IMG/VR virus record: IMGVR_UViG_3300029998_000120
Location: 1 to 22,584 of that record
Direction: 5' to 3' (one strand)
Source: a virus
DNA length: 22,584 nucleotides
Both the position numbers and the translations under genes were made by a program. Below are positions 6,909-14,364 of this stretch, piece by piece (the first letter of the stretch is position 1; each line of letters starts with the position of its first letter). The notes beneath the pieces are model-generated. The model made no database searches and was not told the origin of the DNA. It saw only the letters and a program-made list of their open reading frames with translations.

Positions 6909-7535
6909 ATGAACAATATTGAAGCATTTGATAAAGCAATATCATTTATAACAAGAGCAGATGTTAATGATTTAATTGCTTGGCTTAAAAATGATACTGA
7001 TTTTTTTATTGCACCAGCATCATCAAAATTTCACGGCAATTATGAAGGAGGATTATTAGAGCATTCTCTTAATGTTGTAAGATTAGCATTGCATAATTTC
7101 AATTTTATTGTAAAACAAAAACCAGAACTTGAATATCTTCGAGAATCTGTTATTATTGCTGCACTTTTTCACGATGTTTGCAAAGTAAATTATTATGTAA
7201 AAAAGAAAAAGTTTAAAAAAGATGAACAAAGTAAATGGGTAGAATACGATTCTTATGAAACAGATGATAAAATGCCGTTAGGCCATGGAGAGAAATCTGT
7301 TTATCTCATTTCAAAATATTTTAAACTAACTGATGCTGAAGCTTTAGCTATCAGATGGCATATGGGTGCAACAGAATTTAGTGTTAATATAACTGCTTCT
7401 CCTCAATCATTTGCATATTATGCAGCTATTGAGCATCCATTAGTTCGTCTTATACATGTAGCAGATATGATGTCATTATCACTTGAGGAAAAAAAGGAGC
7501 CAATCTACAGACCAGCTAATTTCGATAATAAATAA
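6909..7535 (+). CDS. HD-domain metal-dependent phosphohydrolase (208 aa)
   Basis: HD motifs appear in order: LLEHSLNV near residue 50, LFHDVCKVNYY near residue 87, GHGEKSVYLI near residue 126 and IRWHMGATEF near residue 148. A final ARG/AD-type Asp is at HVADMMS. This H...HD...H...D pattern is typical of the small HD proteins related to the YhaM exoribonuclease HD domain and nucleotide phosphohydrolases. The fold call is strong, the substrate unknown. Start codon follows the previous stop directly. It ends a transcription unit; a regulated promoter follows. Confidence 0.8.
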   Translation: MNNIEAFDKAISFITRADVNDLIAWLKNDTDFFIAPASSKFHGNYEGGLLEHSLNVVRLALHNFNFIVKQKPELEYLRESVIIAALFHDVCKVNYYVKKKKFKKDEQSKWVEYDSYETDDKMPLGHGEKSVYLISKYFKLTDAEALAIRWHMGATEFSVNITASPQSFAYYAAIEHPLVRLIHVADMMSLSLEEKKEPIYRPANFDNK

Positions 7536-7539
7536 GATT

Positions 7540-7595
7540 TTAACACAACTTTAACAAAATCTGTTATTTTTTCATTTTGAAAAGAATTAAATTTG
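7540..7595 (+). promoter_or_regulatory. Promoter with 17-bp direct-repeat element upstream of NfeD/flotillin cassette
   Basis: TTAACACAACTTTAACA (7540-7556), TTTTTTCA (7567-7574) and TAAATTTG (7588-7595). The repeat-to--7 gap is 31 bases, identical to the copies at 1666 and 22006. This would control the NfeD, small TM, lipoprotein and flotillin genes. Confidence 0.65.
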
Positions 7596-7636
7596 CTTAT
7601 TCAATAATTAATTTTTACATAACTTAAAACTAAAAC

Positions 7637-8188
7637 ATGTTAACCGCATTTTATTTAACGATTTTAATCGTCGGATTGGCTATTTTTGTGCTGTCAATTT
7701 TTGCAGACTTTGGCCATGATTTTGATTTTCATACTGGAGATATTCATCCAGGTGATATAGGAGGCCATGATCTTGGTCAGGATTCTCCTGGTTTATTTTC
7801 ACTTCGTGCTATATCTGCAGGATTAGCTGGGTTTGGCGTAGTTGGACTTACAACAACACTGTATTTAAATTGGCCAATATGGGCTCAATTACTTGGGGGA
7901 ATTGGAGTCGGATTTCTATTTACTTATTTAGCGTATTTAATGATGAAAGTTTTTTATAGTCAACAAGCTGGAAAGCCTGCATCAACTGACACCACAGTCG
8001 GCAAATTTGCCACTATTACAATTGGAGCAGGCAAGCAAGGAATCGCTCAATGCAACGTGGAGAATCGTTATTATCCATGTATCTTAAATGATATAAACGC
8101 GCTTCCTTTGAAATTACATGAACAAGTAAAAATAGTTTCGGTATCAGGTAGTGGAGACACTTTAATCGTTGAAAAAATAATCATATGA
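7637..8188 (+). CDS. NfeD-like membrane protein (183 aa)
   Basis: An N-terminal transmembrane segment (residues 3-23) is followed by a His/Asp/Gly-rich loop (residues 24-50, FGHDFDFH... GDIGGHD). Two further membrane segments lie at about 58-78 and 82-104 (LLGGIGVGFLFTYLAYLMM). The C-terminal 65 residues (VGKFATITIGAGKQGIAQC... EQVKIVSVSGSGDTLIVEK) look like the beta-rich OB-fold of NfeD proteins. NfeD proteins are encoded next to flotillins and work with them in membrane microdomains. The flotillin gene lies 440 bases downstream, which supports the call. The His/Asp-rich loop could bind metal. Confidence 0.75.
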   Translation: MLTAFYLTILIVGLAIFVLSIFADFGHDFDFHTGDIHPGDIGGHDLGQDSPGLFSLRAISAGLAGFGVVGLTTTLYLNWPIWAQLLGGIGVGFLFTYLAYLMMKVFYSQQAGKPASTDTTVGKFATITIGAGKQGIAQCNVENRYYPCILNDINALPLKLHEQVKIVSVSGSGDTLIVEKIII

Positions 8189-8301
8189 AAACATTCTTTA
8201 AAGGACTAATGCAATATAACGCCACATATTGGTCATTAATTATATGTGGTTTTGCTTTGCTTATATTAGTTTGCTCAGTATTCGGAAAATTAATCTCTTA
8301 A
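8185..8301 (+). CDS. Single-TM small membrane protein (38 aa)
   Basis: ATG overlaps the NfeD stop. The peptide has a short polar start (MKTFFKGLMQYNATYW) then one hydrophobic helix (SLIICGFALLILVCSVFG). Placed between NfeD and flotillin genes it may be a small partner of that membrane complex. No family is recognised. Confidence 0.5.
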   Translation: MKTFFKGLMQYNATYWSLIICGFALLILVCSVFGKLIS

Positions 8302-8313
8302 AACAATTATAAA

Positions 8314-8602
8314 ATGAAAAAATTATTTGTAATGATGTTTATAACTGCTTTGTTTTACAGCTTGTTCAAAATCAAAAGAATTTACTGACAATAAAGGCAA
8401 AACATTTATTGCTGAGCCTTATGGTTGGTCTAATTCTGATGAAAATAAACTCGACACTGTTGTTTATAAAGTTAATACTGGCGATGTTATTTGGTCAGTC
8501 TTAGGTTTTGAAACGATTATAGTTCCAATTTGGCTTACTGGTTGGGAAGTAATGGAACCTAAGCGTCTTAAAAGCGCAAAAGAATACGAAAAACATAATT
8601 AA
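8314..8602 (+). pseudogene. Lipoprotein gene with a frameshift in its signal peptide
   Basis: ATG at 8314 gives MKKLFVMMFITALF, a typical signal peptide. The frame then shifts at a TTTT run (8353-8356). With one T fewer it reads on as TACSKSKEFTDNKG, giving an F-T-A-C lipobox with Cys at the cleavage site. The rest is an intact reading of about 80 residues (GDVIWSVLGFETIIVPIWLT ... EYEKHN) to TAA at 8600. The unshifted frame stops after 24 codons. It may be a homopolymer sequencing error, a recent mutation or phase variation; the downstream frame shows no decay. An outer-membrane lipoprotein beside NfeD/flotillin would be in keeping. Confidence 0.65.
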
Positions 8603-8630
8603 AATAACAATAAACTAAAAACAAACAACT

Positions 8631-10175
8631 ATGAATTTAATTGTCGTCGGCGCCATCGTGGCGGTCGTATTAATCATTTTTATCGGTCTTTGGTCGATAT
8701 TATCTAAAAATTATTACAGAATTGCACCTAACATGGCAGCAGTATTGTATGGTAGAAAAAATGTTGGAGCTGCTGGCGCAACCAAAGGTTATCGTCTTAT
8801 CACAGGTGGCGGTGTATTTAAAATTCCTTTTTTCGAGGAAGTAAAAATCATCGACTTATCTAACCGCGTGATCAACATTTCTGTTGCAAATGCTCCTAAC
8901 AAGGACGGTGTAATGACAACTGTAGATGCAGTAGCCAACACGAAATTTTCAAGTGATCAAGCTCTTTTGGAAATTGCAGTTGAACGTTTCCTTGGAAAAA
9001 CTGAGGATGAGATCAACAAAATTATCTTTCAAAATCTTGAAGGTCACCTTCGTTCAGTTGTGGGCAAGATGTCTATGGAAGAACTTATTGGAGATAAACA
9101 GGCTCTTAATCAAGCAGTTATGGAAGATGCTTCTGAAGATTTCAAGAAATTGGGTATCTCGGTTGATTCATTCAACATCCAGAACATTACTGACCACGCT
9201 GACTACATCGTTAACTTAGGTAAGAAACGTTCAGCTGAAATCAAAAGAGATGCTGAAATTGGTACAGCTGAAGCCGAAAGGGACTCAGTTATTAAAACTA
9301 CAGCAGCTAAACGTGCTGGAATTGAAGAAGCTAACTTAAATGATATTAAGATTGCTGAAGCAAACAAGTTAATGAATGTTAGGAGAGCTGAACTGAAAGC
9401 TGAAACTGACAAACAAAATGAAATTGCAGCTCAGGCTGGTCCTTTATCACAAGCTCAAGCAACTAAAGCTGTAATGCAAGCCAGAGCAGCTACCGAAGCA
9501 GCTTCAGAAGAAGCTCAAATCGCAGTTCAAGCTCAAAGAGCTTTAAAAGATACACAACGATACAACGCAGATGTTCTTGTACCAGCTGAAGCAAACAGAC
9601 AAGCTGCTATTATTCTTGCAAACGCAGAACAACAAAAGGCAGTTATTGCAGCTGAAGGACAACGTTTGGCACTTCAAAAAATTGCTGAAGGTGAAGCAAA
9701 TGCAATCAAAATTAAACTTGTAGCTCAAGCTGAAGGTGAAGCTGCGAAAATTGAAAGAATGGGTAAGGCTGAAGGCGAAGCTATTTACGCTAAACTTTCT
9801 GGTGAGGCTAAAGGTACACTTGAGAAAGCAGAAGCATATCAGAAATTGGATGCTACTGGTAAGTTTTTGGAAGTTCTTAATGCTTTACAAACACTTGGAC
9901 CTAATATTATCAAAGAATTTGCAGGAGTTATGGCTGCAAGTACTGCACACCTTGCAAATGTCAAAGACGTGAAAATAATCGATTTTGGTAATGGGCAAAA
10001 TGGTAATTCTACCATAGGCAAATATGGTTCAGCCCCAGTAGAACTTATTACTAAATTTACTGAGTCATTACAAGGCACAGGATTTGATATAAGTAAACTT
10101 ATGGGATTTTTGGGAATAAAAACTAATGATATTCCAACATTATCTGAACCTAAGAACATTGATCCTAAAAAATAA
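8631..10175 (+). CDS. Flotillin-like SPFH-domain membrane scaffold protein (514 aa)
   Basis: An N-terminal membrane anchor (residues 2-24, LIVVGAIVAVVLIIFIGLWS) is followed by the SPFH/band-7 domain (residues 25-200; RIAPNMAAVLYGRKN, FEEVKIIDLSNRVINI). Then comes a long coiled coil rich in Ala, Glu and Lys (residues 200-390; repeats such as AEIKRDAEIGTAEAERD and EGEAxAIK). This is the flotillin (YuaG/FloT, YqiK) plan and length. Flotillins oligomerise at the inner membrane and need NfeD partners, one of which is encoded upstream. The C-terminal 17 residues after GFLGIK look replaced: the likely original ending survives at 10726-10818 past an endonuclease insertion. Strong family call. Confidence 0.88.
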   Translation: MNLIVVGAIVAVVLIIFIGLWSILSKNYYRIAPNMAAVLYGRKNVGAAGATKGYRLITGGGVFKIPFFEEVKIIDLSNRVINISVANAPNKDGVMTTVDAVANTKFSSDQALLEIAVERFLGKTEDEINKIIFQNLEGHLRSVVGKMSMEELIGDKQALNQAVMEDASEDFKKLGISVDSFNIQNITDHADYIVNLGKKRSAEIKRDAEIGTAEAERDSVIKTTAAKRAGIEEANLNDIKIAEANKLMNVRRAELKAETDKQNEIAAQAGPLSQAQATKAVMQARAATEAASEEAQIAVQAQRALKDTQRYNADVLVPAEANRQAAIILANAEQQKAVIAAEGQRLALQKIAEGEANAIKIKLVAQAEGEAAKIERMGKAEGEAIYAKLSGEAKGTLEKAEAYQKLDATGKFLEVLNALQTLGPNIIKEFAGVMAASTAHLANVKDVKIIDFGNGQNGNSTIGKYGSAPVELITKFTESLQGTGFDISKLMGFLGIKTNDIPTLSEPKNIDPKK

Positions 10176-10184
10176 ATTGAATAA

Positions 10185-10778
10185 AACCTTTTCTATACTT
10201 TTAATGGAAAACGATATGTGGGAGATCATTCATGTAATGATCTCAATCATCATAAAACTAAATCATATTTAGGTAGTGGACGATATTTTTTACATGCTAA
10301 AAAAGAATATGGAAAAGAAAATTTCAAAAGAGAAATTCTATTATTTTTTCCAACAAAAAAAGAAGCATTTGATGCACAGGAAAAATATATTACGCAATTT
10401 AATACATTATATCCAAATGGTTATAATTTAAGTCCTACGGGTGGAATAGGGGTAAAGGGTTGTTGCTCTGCAGAAACTAAGAAAAAAATAGGGGATGCTA
10501 ATAGAGGTAGAATACCTGGAAAGGAAACTCGTGAGAAAATGGCAGCTTCAAGAACAGGTAATAAAAATGGTATGTATGATAAAAATCATTCCATTGAATC
10601 TTGTATTAAGATGGGCCAAACAAAAAAAGAAAAAGGGTGTGGCATAGCTGAAAAGAATGGAATGTTTGGTAAATCTCTATTTGAACATTGGAAAATTAAA
10701 TTTGGAGAAAAAATTGCATTATATTGGTATCAAACCAGAAGATGCCATGGCAATGTTAAACTCGGCAGTAAAAACTGA
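10185..10778 (+). pseudogene. GIY-YIG homing endonuclease with NUMOD3 repeats, truncated at both ends
   Basis: The frame reads NLFYTFNGKRYVGDHSCNDL then YLGSGRYFLHAKKEYGKENF, the GIY-YIG catalytic core. NUMOD3-type DNA-binding repeats follow (AETKKKIGDANRG, ETREKMAASRTGNKN, NGMYDKNHS, KNGMFGKS). There is no ATG before the YTFNGKRYVG motif: the frame opens just after a TAA at 10182, and the first usable start (GTG, 10218) would remove part of the motif. The C-terminus runs out of family homology after KFGEKIA and reads through flotillin remnant sequence in another frame. So it is probably a decayed mobile gene. It lies in the same frame as the upstream flotillin. Confidence 0.75.
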
Positions 10779-10818
10779 TACCGATGTAAAGCCAACTATA
10801 ACACCAAAATCTAAATAA
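10726..10818 (+). pseudogene. Displaced original 3' end of the flotillin gene
   Basis: A frame different from the endonuclease reads GIKPEDAMAMLNSAVKTD then TDVKPTITPKSK and a TAA. Joined to the flotillin at its GFLGIK (about residue 496) this gives a natural flotillin-like ending, GFLGIKPEDAMAML. The current flotillin instead ends GFLGIKTNDIPTLSEPK... before its stop. This points to insertion of an endonuclease cassette at GIK, with a replacement 3' end supplied upstream and the old end left behind. Confidence 0.65.
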
Positions 10819-10837
10819 TCTCTTTTTTGTGTAATAA

Positions 10838-10868
10838 TTTTTTTTGTTAGAATTTTTGATTATATTTG
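10838..10868 (+). promoter_or_regulatory. Bacteroidetes-type promoter
   Basis: TTTTTTTTG (10838-10846) then TATATTTG (10861-10868) followed by TAATGAA. It lies 24 bases before the ATG at 10893 and would drive the leader-bearing small-protein cassette. No 17-bp repeat is seen here. Confidence 0.65.
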
Positions 10869-10892
10869 TAATGAATATATAAATTATAACTT

Positions 10893-11084
10893 ATGACTGT
10901 AAATGAAATGATGGAAAAGTCTTTCACAAAAATGGGAATAATTTTTGATGAAAAGACAGGTGTAATAACTGCTACAACTTGGAGTGGAAAGCTTATCGCA
11001 AATATGGCGTATAGAGATGGACATTTTGAATTGGTTGGTAAAATAGGTGATCACACATACAAATTAAAAAAATCTGCGAAATGA
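10893..11084 (+). CDS. Small hypothetical protein (63 aa)
   Basis: It encodes MTVNEMMEKSFTKMGIIFDE, then GVITATTWSGKLIANMAYRD and a basic end (HTYKLKKSAK). The C-terminal two thirds look like a small beta sheet. Its TGA overlaps the next ATG (ATGA at 11081). It is the first gene after the promoter at 10838. No domain recognised. Confidence 0.6.
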   Translation: MTVNEMMEKSFTKMGIIFDEKTGVITATTWSGKLIANMAYRDGHFELVGKIGDHTYKLKKSAK

Positions 11085-11341
11085 AAGCAATGAAAGTTAA
11101 TGAAGTTCAAACCCCTAAATTACAATCAATTATAGACGAAGTTGGATTTAAAATTCAGCAGATTTATGATTTTGATTTTGAAGAAGACAGATTAAAACGA
11201 CTTTTAAAAAAATATAAAGATTTAATTGAAATTTATTCTGATAACGGTTATAGTACATTTGAAATAGCTGAAGAAGTGTTATCCGCACAAAATCCGAGAT
11301 GGAGAAAACAAGTGTATGGTTCCGATGATACTGATGAATAA
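11081..11341 (+). CDS. Small acidic hypothetical protein (86 aa)
   Basis: ATGA overlap with the preceding gene. The protein is helical and charged (IIDEVGFKIQQIYDFDFEED, then RLKRLLKKYKDLIEIYSDNG), ending with an acidic tail (YGSDDTDE). It lacks the MKKLVKESLNE leader found in the genes that follow. No known domain. Confidence 0.6.
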   Translation: MKAMKVNEVQTPKLQSIIDEVGFKIQQIYDFDFEEDRLKRLLKKYKDLIEIYSDNGYSTFEIAEEVLSAQNPRWRKQVYGSDDTDE

Positions 11342-11356
11342 AAAAAATGAAATGAA

Positions 11357-11671
11357 ATGAAATTAGTAAGAGAAAGTATAACACCTGATTGGTATCAAGG
11401 AATTGAGTTCGGAAAGGCTCGAAATGACTTTGGTCCAGAGCCCAGACCTATAAATAACACCAAACGAAAGAAGATAGATTCTCTTGAGAAAAAGGCTGAG
11501 AAGATATACGCTAAAATGGTCGACACACCATACTTCCAAGTTTCTGTTAGAAAACATGTTATGCATAGGACTGAAAAGGTTGACAACAGAGAAGCTCTAA
11601 AACTTATCGACGATGCAATTTCAAACGTTAGGCGAATTGGAGACACTGGAGGAATAATAATCTACATATAA
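11357..11671 (+). CDS. Small protein with capsid-targeting-like leader (104 aa)
   Basis: The N-terminus MKLVRESITPDWYQG is a variant of the MKKLVKESLNE leader shared by the following genes. The rest is basic (KRKKIDSLEKKAEKIYAKM) and ends in a hydrophobic GGIIIYI. A short mature protein carrying a removable N-terminal tag would fit T4 internal-head proteins. No other domain is recognised. It is separated by about 15 bases from its neighbours and is probably in one operon with them. Confidence 0.6.
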   Translation: MKLVRESITPDWYQGIEFGKARNDFGPEPRPINNTKRKKIDSLEKKAEKIYAKMVDTPYFQVSVRKHVMHRTEKVDNREALKLIDDAISNVRRIGDTGGIIIYI

Positions 11672-11685
11672 AAAAAAATTATACG

Positions 11686-11937
11686 ATGAAAAAATTAGTA
11701 TTAGAATCATTAAATGAACAAGAAACTTTCTTACCAGATTATTCAATTTTATCGTTTGACTGGAAAGCATCAGGAGAAGAAATAATGGAAGCTCTTGAAG
11801 TTGCATTAGGTGAATTAGATCTTTATATAACTCCACATCCAGTTGGAGAAGGAAATGATCAATATGTTTTTATAATTTCTAAAGGGCCTTTAAGTGATGA
11901 ACAAAAGACAGAAATAGCTGAAGATTCCATTGAGTAA
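11686..11937 (+). CDS. Small acidic protein with capsid-targeting-like leader (83 aa)
   Basis: The leader is MKKLVLESLNEQE. The remainder is acidic: LPDYSILSFDWKASGEEIME, then ALGELDLYITPHPVGEGNDQ and a beta strand QYVFIISKGPL. The leader's L-N-E matches the LxE-type cut site that the T4 prohead protease uses. The body is unlike the other leader genes, so only the tag is shared. Function of the body unknown. Confidence 0.65.
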   Translation: MKKLVLESLNEQETFLPDYSILSFDWKASGEEIMEALEVALGELDLYITPHPVGEGNDQYVFIISKGPLSDEQKTEIAEDSIE

Positions 11938-11964
11938 GCCCACTAATAAAAATAAAAATAATAT

Positions 11965-12867
11965 ATGAAACCAAACTTAGTTCGTGAATTTATTTCACTT
12001 AATGAATCCGCATCAGAAAAAGATATTAAACGTATAAAAGATCTTTTTGTAAGAAGCAAAGGAGATGATACAAAACTTTTACAGTTAGCTCAAAATATGG
12101 CTGCAAGTATTGATGGAGTTGAAAAAGCTCAAAGTCGTGCTGAAGCTGCCTGGCAATTATTAGGCGCAAATAACAATCCAATTGCAGATATCTTTTTAGA
12201 TAGAGTAAAAGAACTTGGTGGCGGTGCAGCATTAAAAAATCCAGGCGTTTCAAATTCAATTCAAGCAAGAACAACTATCGCATCTGCTCCTCAATTATCT
12301 GCAACAAATCCAAGAGTATCACAATCTGAACATAAAAATGGCGTAATATTCCTTCCTACATATTCAGCAATTGCATTATGGGATTGGGAACTTACAGGAC
12401 AATTTTCTGATGGAGCTTGGGAAAATGCTTCGCCATCTGATCACTGGGAATTTTGGTGTAACTTAGATGTTGAGCTTGGACAACCAGAAGTTGTTGCCCC
12501 GGGTTATCCACGCAAAACTGGATATGGATTTGGAATTCTTATTGAATACGGAATCGGAGATCGTATGGTAAAATTCGGAAGATATGCAAAAGCAGTTGGC
12601 CCTAAAGTTTTAAAATCTATAGGTAGTGAAGTAAGAAGTATCATTGAAGAATTTCCAGAAAATGGTCCATTTAATCTTGCAGAATGGAAAGCTAAAATGA
12701 TCAAAGGAAGTTCATGGCGAGATAAGGATTATTATTGGAAAGGACTTGATCAAGAAGGGGTAAACGCATATTATGCAACAGTTTATACTGAAAAAGATAT
12801 GAAAAGAGATTTAAGTATCATAAAACAAGCTATGAAAAACATATCACGTCGTTTCAACAATTTTTAA
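11965..12867 (+). CDS. Largest leader-bearing protein of the cassette (300 aa)
   Basis: The start MKPNLVREFISLNESASEKD is a longer form of the shared leader (LVREFIS-LNE), even closer to the T4 capsid-targeting pattern with its E-F-I. Residues 17-110 are helical, with an Ala-rich stretch. Residues 120-300 contain many aromatic residues (ALWDWELTGQFSDGAWENAS, DHWEFWCNLDVELG, YPRKTGYGFGILIEYGIGDR) and end in a basic helix (KQAMKNISRRFNNF). No catalytic motif is recognised. Its size makes it the best candidate for a protein with an enzymatic or structural role in the capsid. Confidence 0.65.
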   Translation: MKPNLVREFISLNESASEKDIKRIKDLFVRSKGDDTKLLQLAQNMAASIDGVEKAQSRAEAAWQLLGANNNPIADIFLDRVKELGGGAALKNPGVSNSIQARTTIASAPQLSATNPRVSQSEHKNGVIFLPTYSAIALWDWELTGQFSDGAWENASPSDHWEFWCNLDVELGQPEVVAPGYPRKTGYGFGILIEYGIGDRMVKFGRYAKAVGPKVLKSIGSEVRSIIEEFPENGPFNLAEWKAKMIKGSSWRDKDYYWKGLDQEGVNAYYATVYTEKDMKRDLSIIKQAMKNISRRFNNF

Positions 12868-12895
12868 AAAGAAAATAAAAAGAAAATAAAAAGAC

Positions 12896-13276
12896 ATGAA
12901 AAAATTAGTAAAAGAATCATTAAATGAAGATGCTTATTACGAACCCCGTCATCAATGGAAACCATTAAAGCCAGGCGAAGATCAAGTTAATGAATTTGAA
13001 AAAGTAATTAATGAAAAATTTCCAATCACTACGCCTGAGGGTAGAGAAGATTGGTGGTTTATTGATAGAGTATTTTCGTATCCCGAAGCTTCTGACGGTA
13101 CAGCATGGTTTGTGATTTGTACAAATGATAATGGAAAAAAACATATGTCATTTAGATCAGATGATTTATATAATGATGTTCGTCAAGATGGATCTTTAAG
13201 TTCTCATGAATCGGGTTCAGCTCAAGTTTGGAACAACCCAGGAAATGATGATTACGAAGAAGGAGAAAATGATTAA
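12896..13276 (+). CDS. Leader-bearing acidic protein (126 aa)
   Basis: The leader MKKLVKESLNEDAYYEP has 29 of its first 33 coding bases or more in common with the 13289 gene. The body includes NEFEKVINEKFPITTPEGRE, then EDWWFIDRVFSYPEASDGTA and WFVICTNDNGKK, a probable small alpha/beta fold. The last 25 residues are acidic and polar (NPGNDDYEEGEND). The gene is preceded by a short tandem AAAAGAAAATA repeat. No family recognised. Confidence 0.65.
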   Translation: MKKLVKESLNEDAYYEPRHQWKPLKPGEDQVNEFEKVINEKFPITTPEGREDWWFIDRVFSYPEASDGTAWFVICTNDNGKKHMSFRSDDLYNDVRQDGSLSSHESGSAQVWNNPGNDDYEEGEND

Positions 13277-13288
13277 AAAAATAAAGAT

Positions 13289-13609
13289 ATGAAAAAATTA
13301 GTAAAAGAATCATTGATTGAAAATGATAGTAAAGAAGAAATCGAAGATTTAAAGCAAAAAATTGCTTATGCTCGGATGTTTCATCCAGAAAAAGTCGATA
13401 TTTATTTAGATAGACTTGCAGAAATAGAAGGTGAACTTCCTGCAAACACAATGTTAGGTAATAAAATGTCCCGTGAAGCTTTACAGCGTGATACAGAAGA
13501 ATCTGATCGTGAATATATCAAAAGTCAACGATTTAATAATGAAGAGAATGATCCTTATCGAAATGACCCTGACGATGGTCATGGAGAAATGTATCCTAAA
13601 TTTCGATAA
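13289..13609 (+). CDS. Leader-bearing charged protein (106 aa)
   Basis: The leader MKKLVKESLIENDSKEE is followed by a helical segment (EIEDLKQKIAYARMFHPEKV, DIYLDRLAEIEGELP) and a polar, acidic and probably disordered C-terminus (EENDPYRNDPDDGHGEMYPK). Its first ten codons are identical in DNA to those of the 12896 gene, which points to recent copying of the tag. The TAA abuts the next ATG. Confidence 0.65.
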   Translation: MKKLVKESLIENDSKEEIEDLKQKIAYARMFHPEKVDIYLDRLAEIEGELPANTMLGNKMSREALQRDTEESDREYIKSQRFNNEENDPYRNDPDDGHGEMYPKFR

Positions 13610-13888
13610 ATGGAGCAGCAACAACAGGTATTTGAACAATTTTTTGGCCCTCAAATGCAAAATATTCCTCAACAAATTCCAGAGGATATCCTTTTCAATG
13701 ACCACGTTATTGAAATTGCAAATAATTGGGAATCTGCTTTAGCATTTTATGATAAGCTCAAAGCTGGAACGATTACACAGGTGGGACCCATGGAGAATGA
13801 TTGGTATATCTTTATCTCAACATATCAAATTCAGCTCGATACATTCCAGGGACCCGAGGAGTTCATGGAGCTGGTTTGTAAGAAATAA
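13610..13888 (+). CDS. Hypothetical protein in the cassette without the leader (92 aa)
   Basis: The ATG follows the previous TAA with no gap, so it is probably coupled. The start is Gln-rich (MEQQQQVFEQFFGPQMQN), then ESALAFYDKLKAGTITQVGP and NDWYIFISTYQIQLDTF. It lacks the MKKLVKESLNE leader. If the leader is a capsid tag, this protein may be co-translated with, or bind to, the preceding product. No domain recognised. Confidence 0.6.
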   Translation: MEQQQQVFEQFFGPQMQNIPQQIPEDILFNDHVIEIANNWESALAFYDKLKAGTITQVGPMENDWYIFISTYQIQLDTFQGPEEFMELVCKK

Positions 13889-13901
13889 AATAAACAAGTA
13901 A

Positions 13902-14096
13902 ATGAAATTAGTAAAAGAATCTTTAAACGAAGCGAAACGTAGAAACATGGGTTTAAGTGAAAAAGAATGGATAAAATTAAAAATTATGCTACATATTCAA
14001 ACTTGCATTGGTAGGGAATTAACTCCTGAAGAAGATTTTAAATTTAGACTTGGTTTAGAAAGTTTAGCACAAGATATTTTACGAGAAATAAAATAA
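13902..14096 (+). CDS. Leader-bearing small protein (64 aa)
   Basis: The leader is MKLVKESLNEAKRRNMG. The mature part is one or two helices (LSEKEWIKLKIMLHIQTCIG, RELTPEEDFKFRLGLESLAQ). It begins 13 bases after the preceding stop. No known domain. Confidence 0.6.
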   Translation: MKLVKESLNEAKRRNMGLSEKEWIKLKIMLHIQTCIGRELTPEEDFKFRLGLESLAQDILREIK

Positions 14097-14188
14097 AAAT
14101 TTTTCACTTTTGTGAAACTTTATGCATTAAGTGGCATGAAATCTATAATCGCATTAATATATACTAAAATAAAACAACACTACTTTCA

Positions 14189-14284
14189 ATGAAACAATTA
14201 TTCAGCTCAATGTTAGAACAACCTCAACCACAGAGATGTGAGTCACCGTTATGTAACATTAGAAGTCTGAAAAATGAAGGATAA
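14189..14284 (+). CDS. Very short leader-like ORF (31 aa)
   Basis: It encodes MKQLFSSMLEQPQPQRCESP..., which keeps the M-K-x-L...S-x-L-x-E outline of the cassette leader but almost nothing after it. It could be the tag of a deleted gene or a small real peptide. It is followed at once by a strong terminator. The 92 bases before it hold the palindrome TCACTTTTGTGA (14104-14115). Confidence 0.4.
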   Translation: MKQLFSSMLEQPQPQRCESPLCNIRSLKNEG

Positions 14285-14308
14285 ATAAAATCCTATATAC
14301 TTTAATTC

Positions 14309-14338
14309 AGCCTTCTAAAATTTTAGAAGGCTTTTTTT
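14309..14338 (+). terminator. Rho-independent terminator
   Basis: AGCCTTCTAAAA pairs perfectly with TTTTAGAAGGCT and runs straight into seven T. It closes the leader-bearing cassette. Confidence 0.9.
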
Positions 14339-14364
14339 ATGTTCGTTCTTTGAAATATTGAAAT

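Noticed and set aside
8953-9972. Alternative-frame ORFs inside the flotillin gene
   Set aside because: They are shadows of the long Ala/Glu/Lys coiled coil; the flotillin frame has clear SPFH features.
10176-10725. Group I or II intron carrying the GIY-YIG gene in the flotillin
   Set aside because: The endonuclease frame fills nearly the whole insert, leaving no room for an intron core on either side.
12866-12893. Short tandem AAAAGAAAATA repeat as a CRISPR or phase-variable tract
   Set aside because: It has only two to three imperfect units between genes, with no spacers. It is ordinary AT-rich intergenic sequence.
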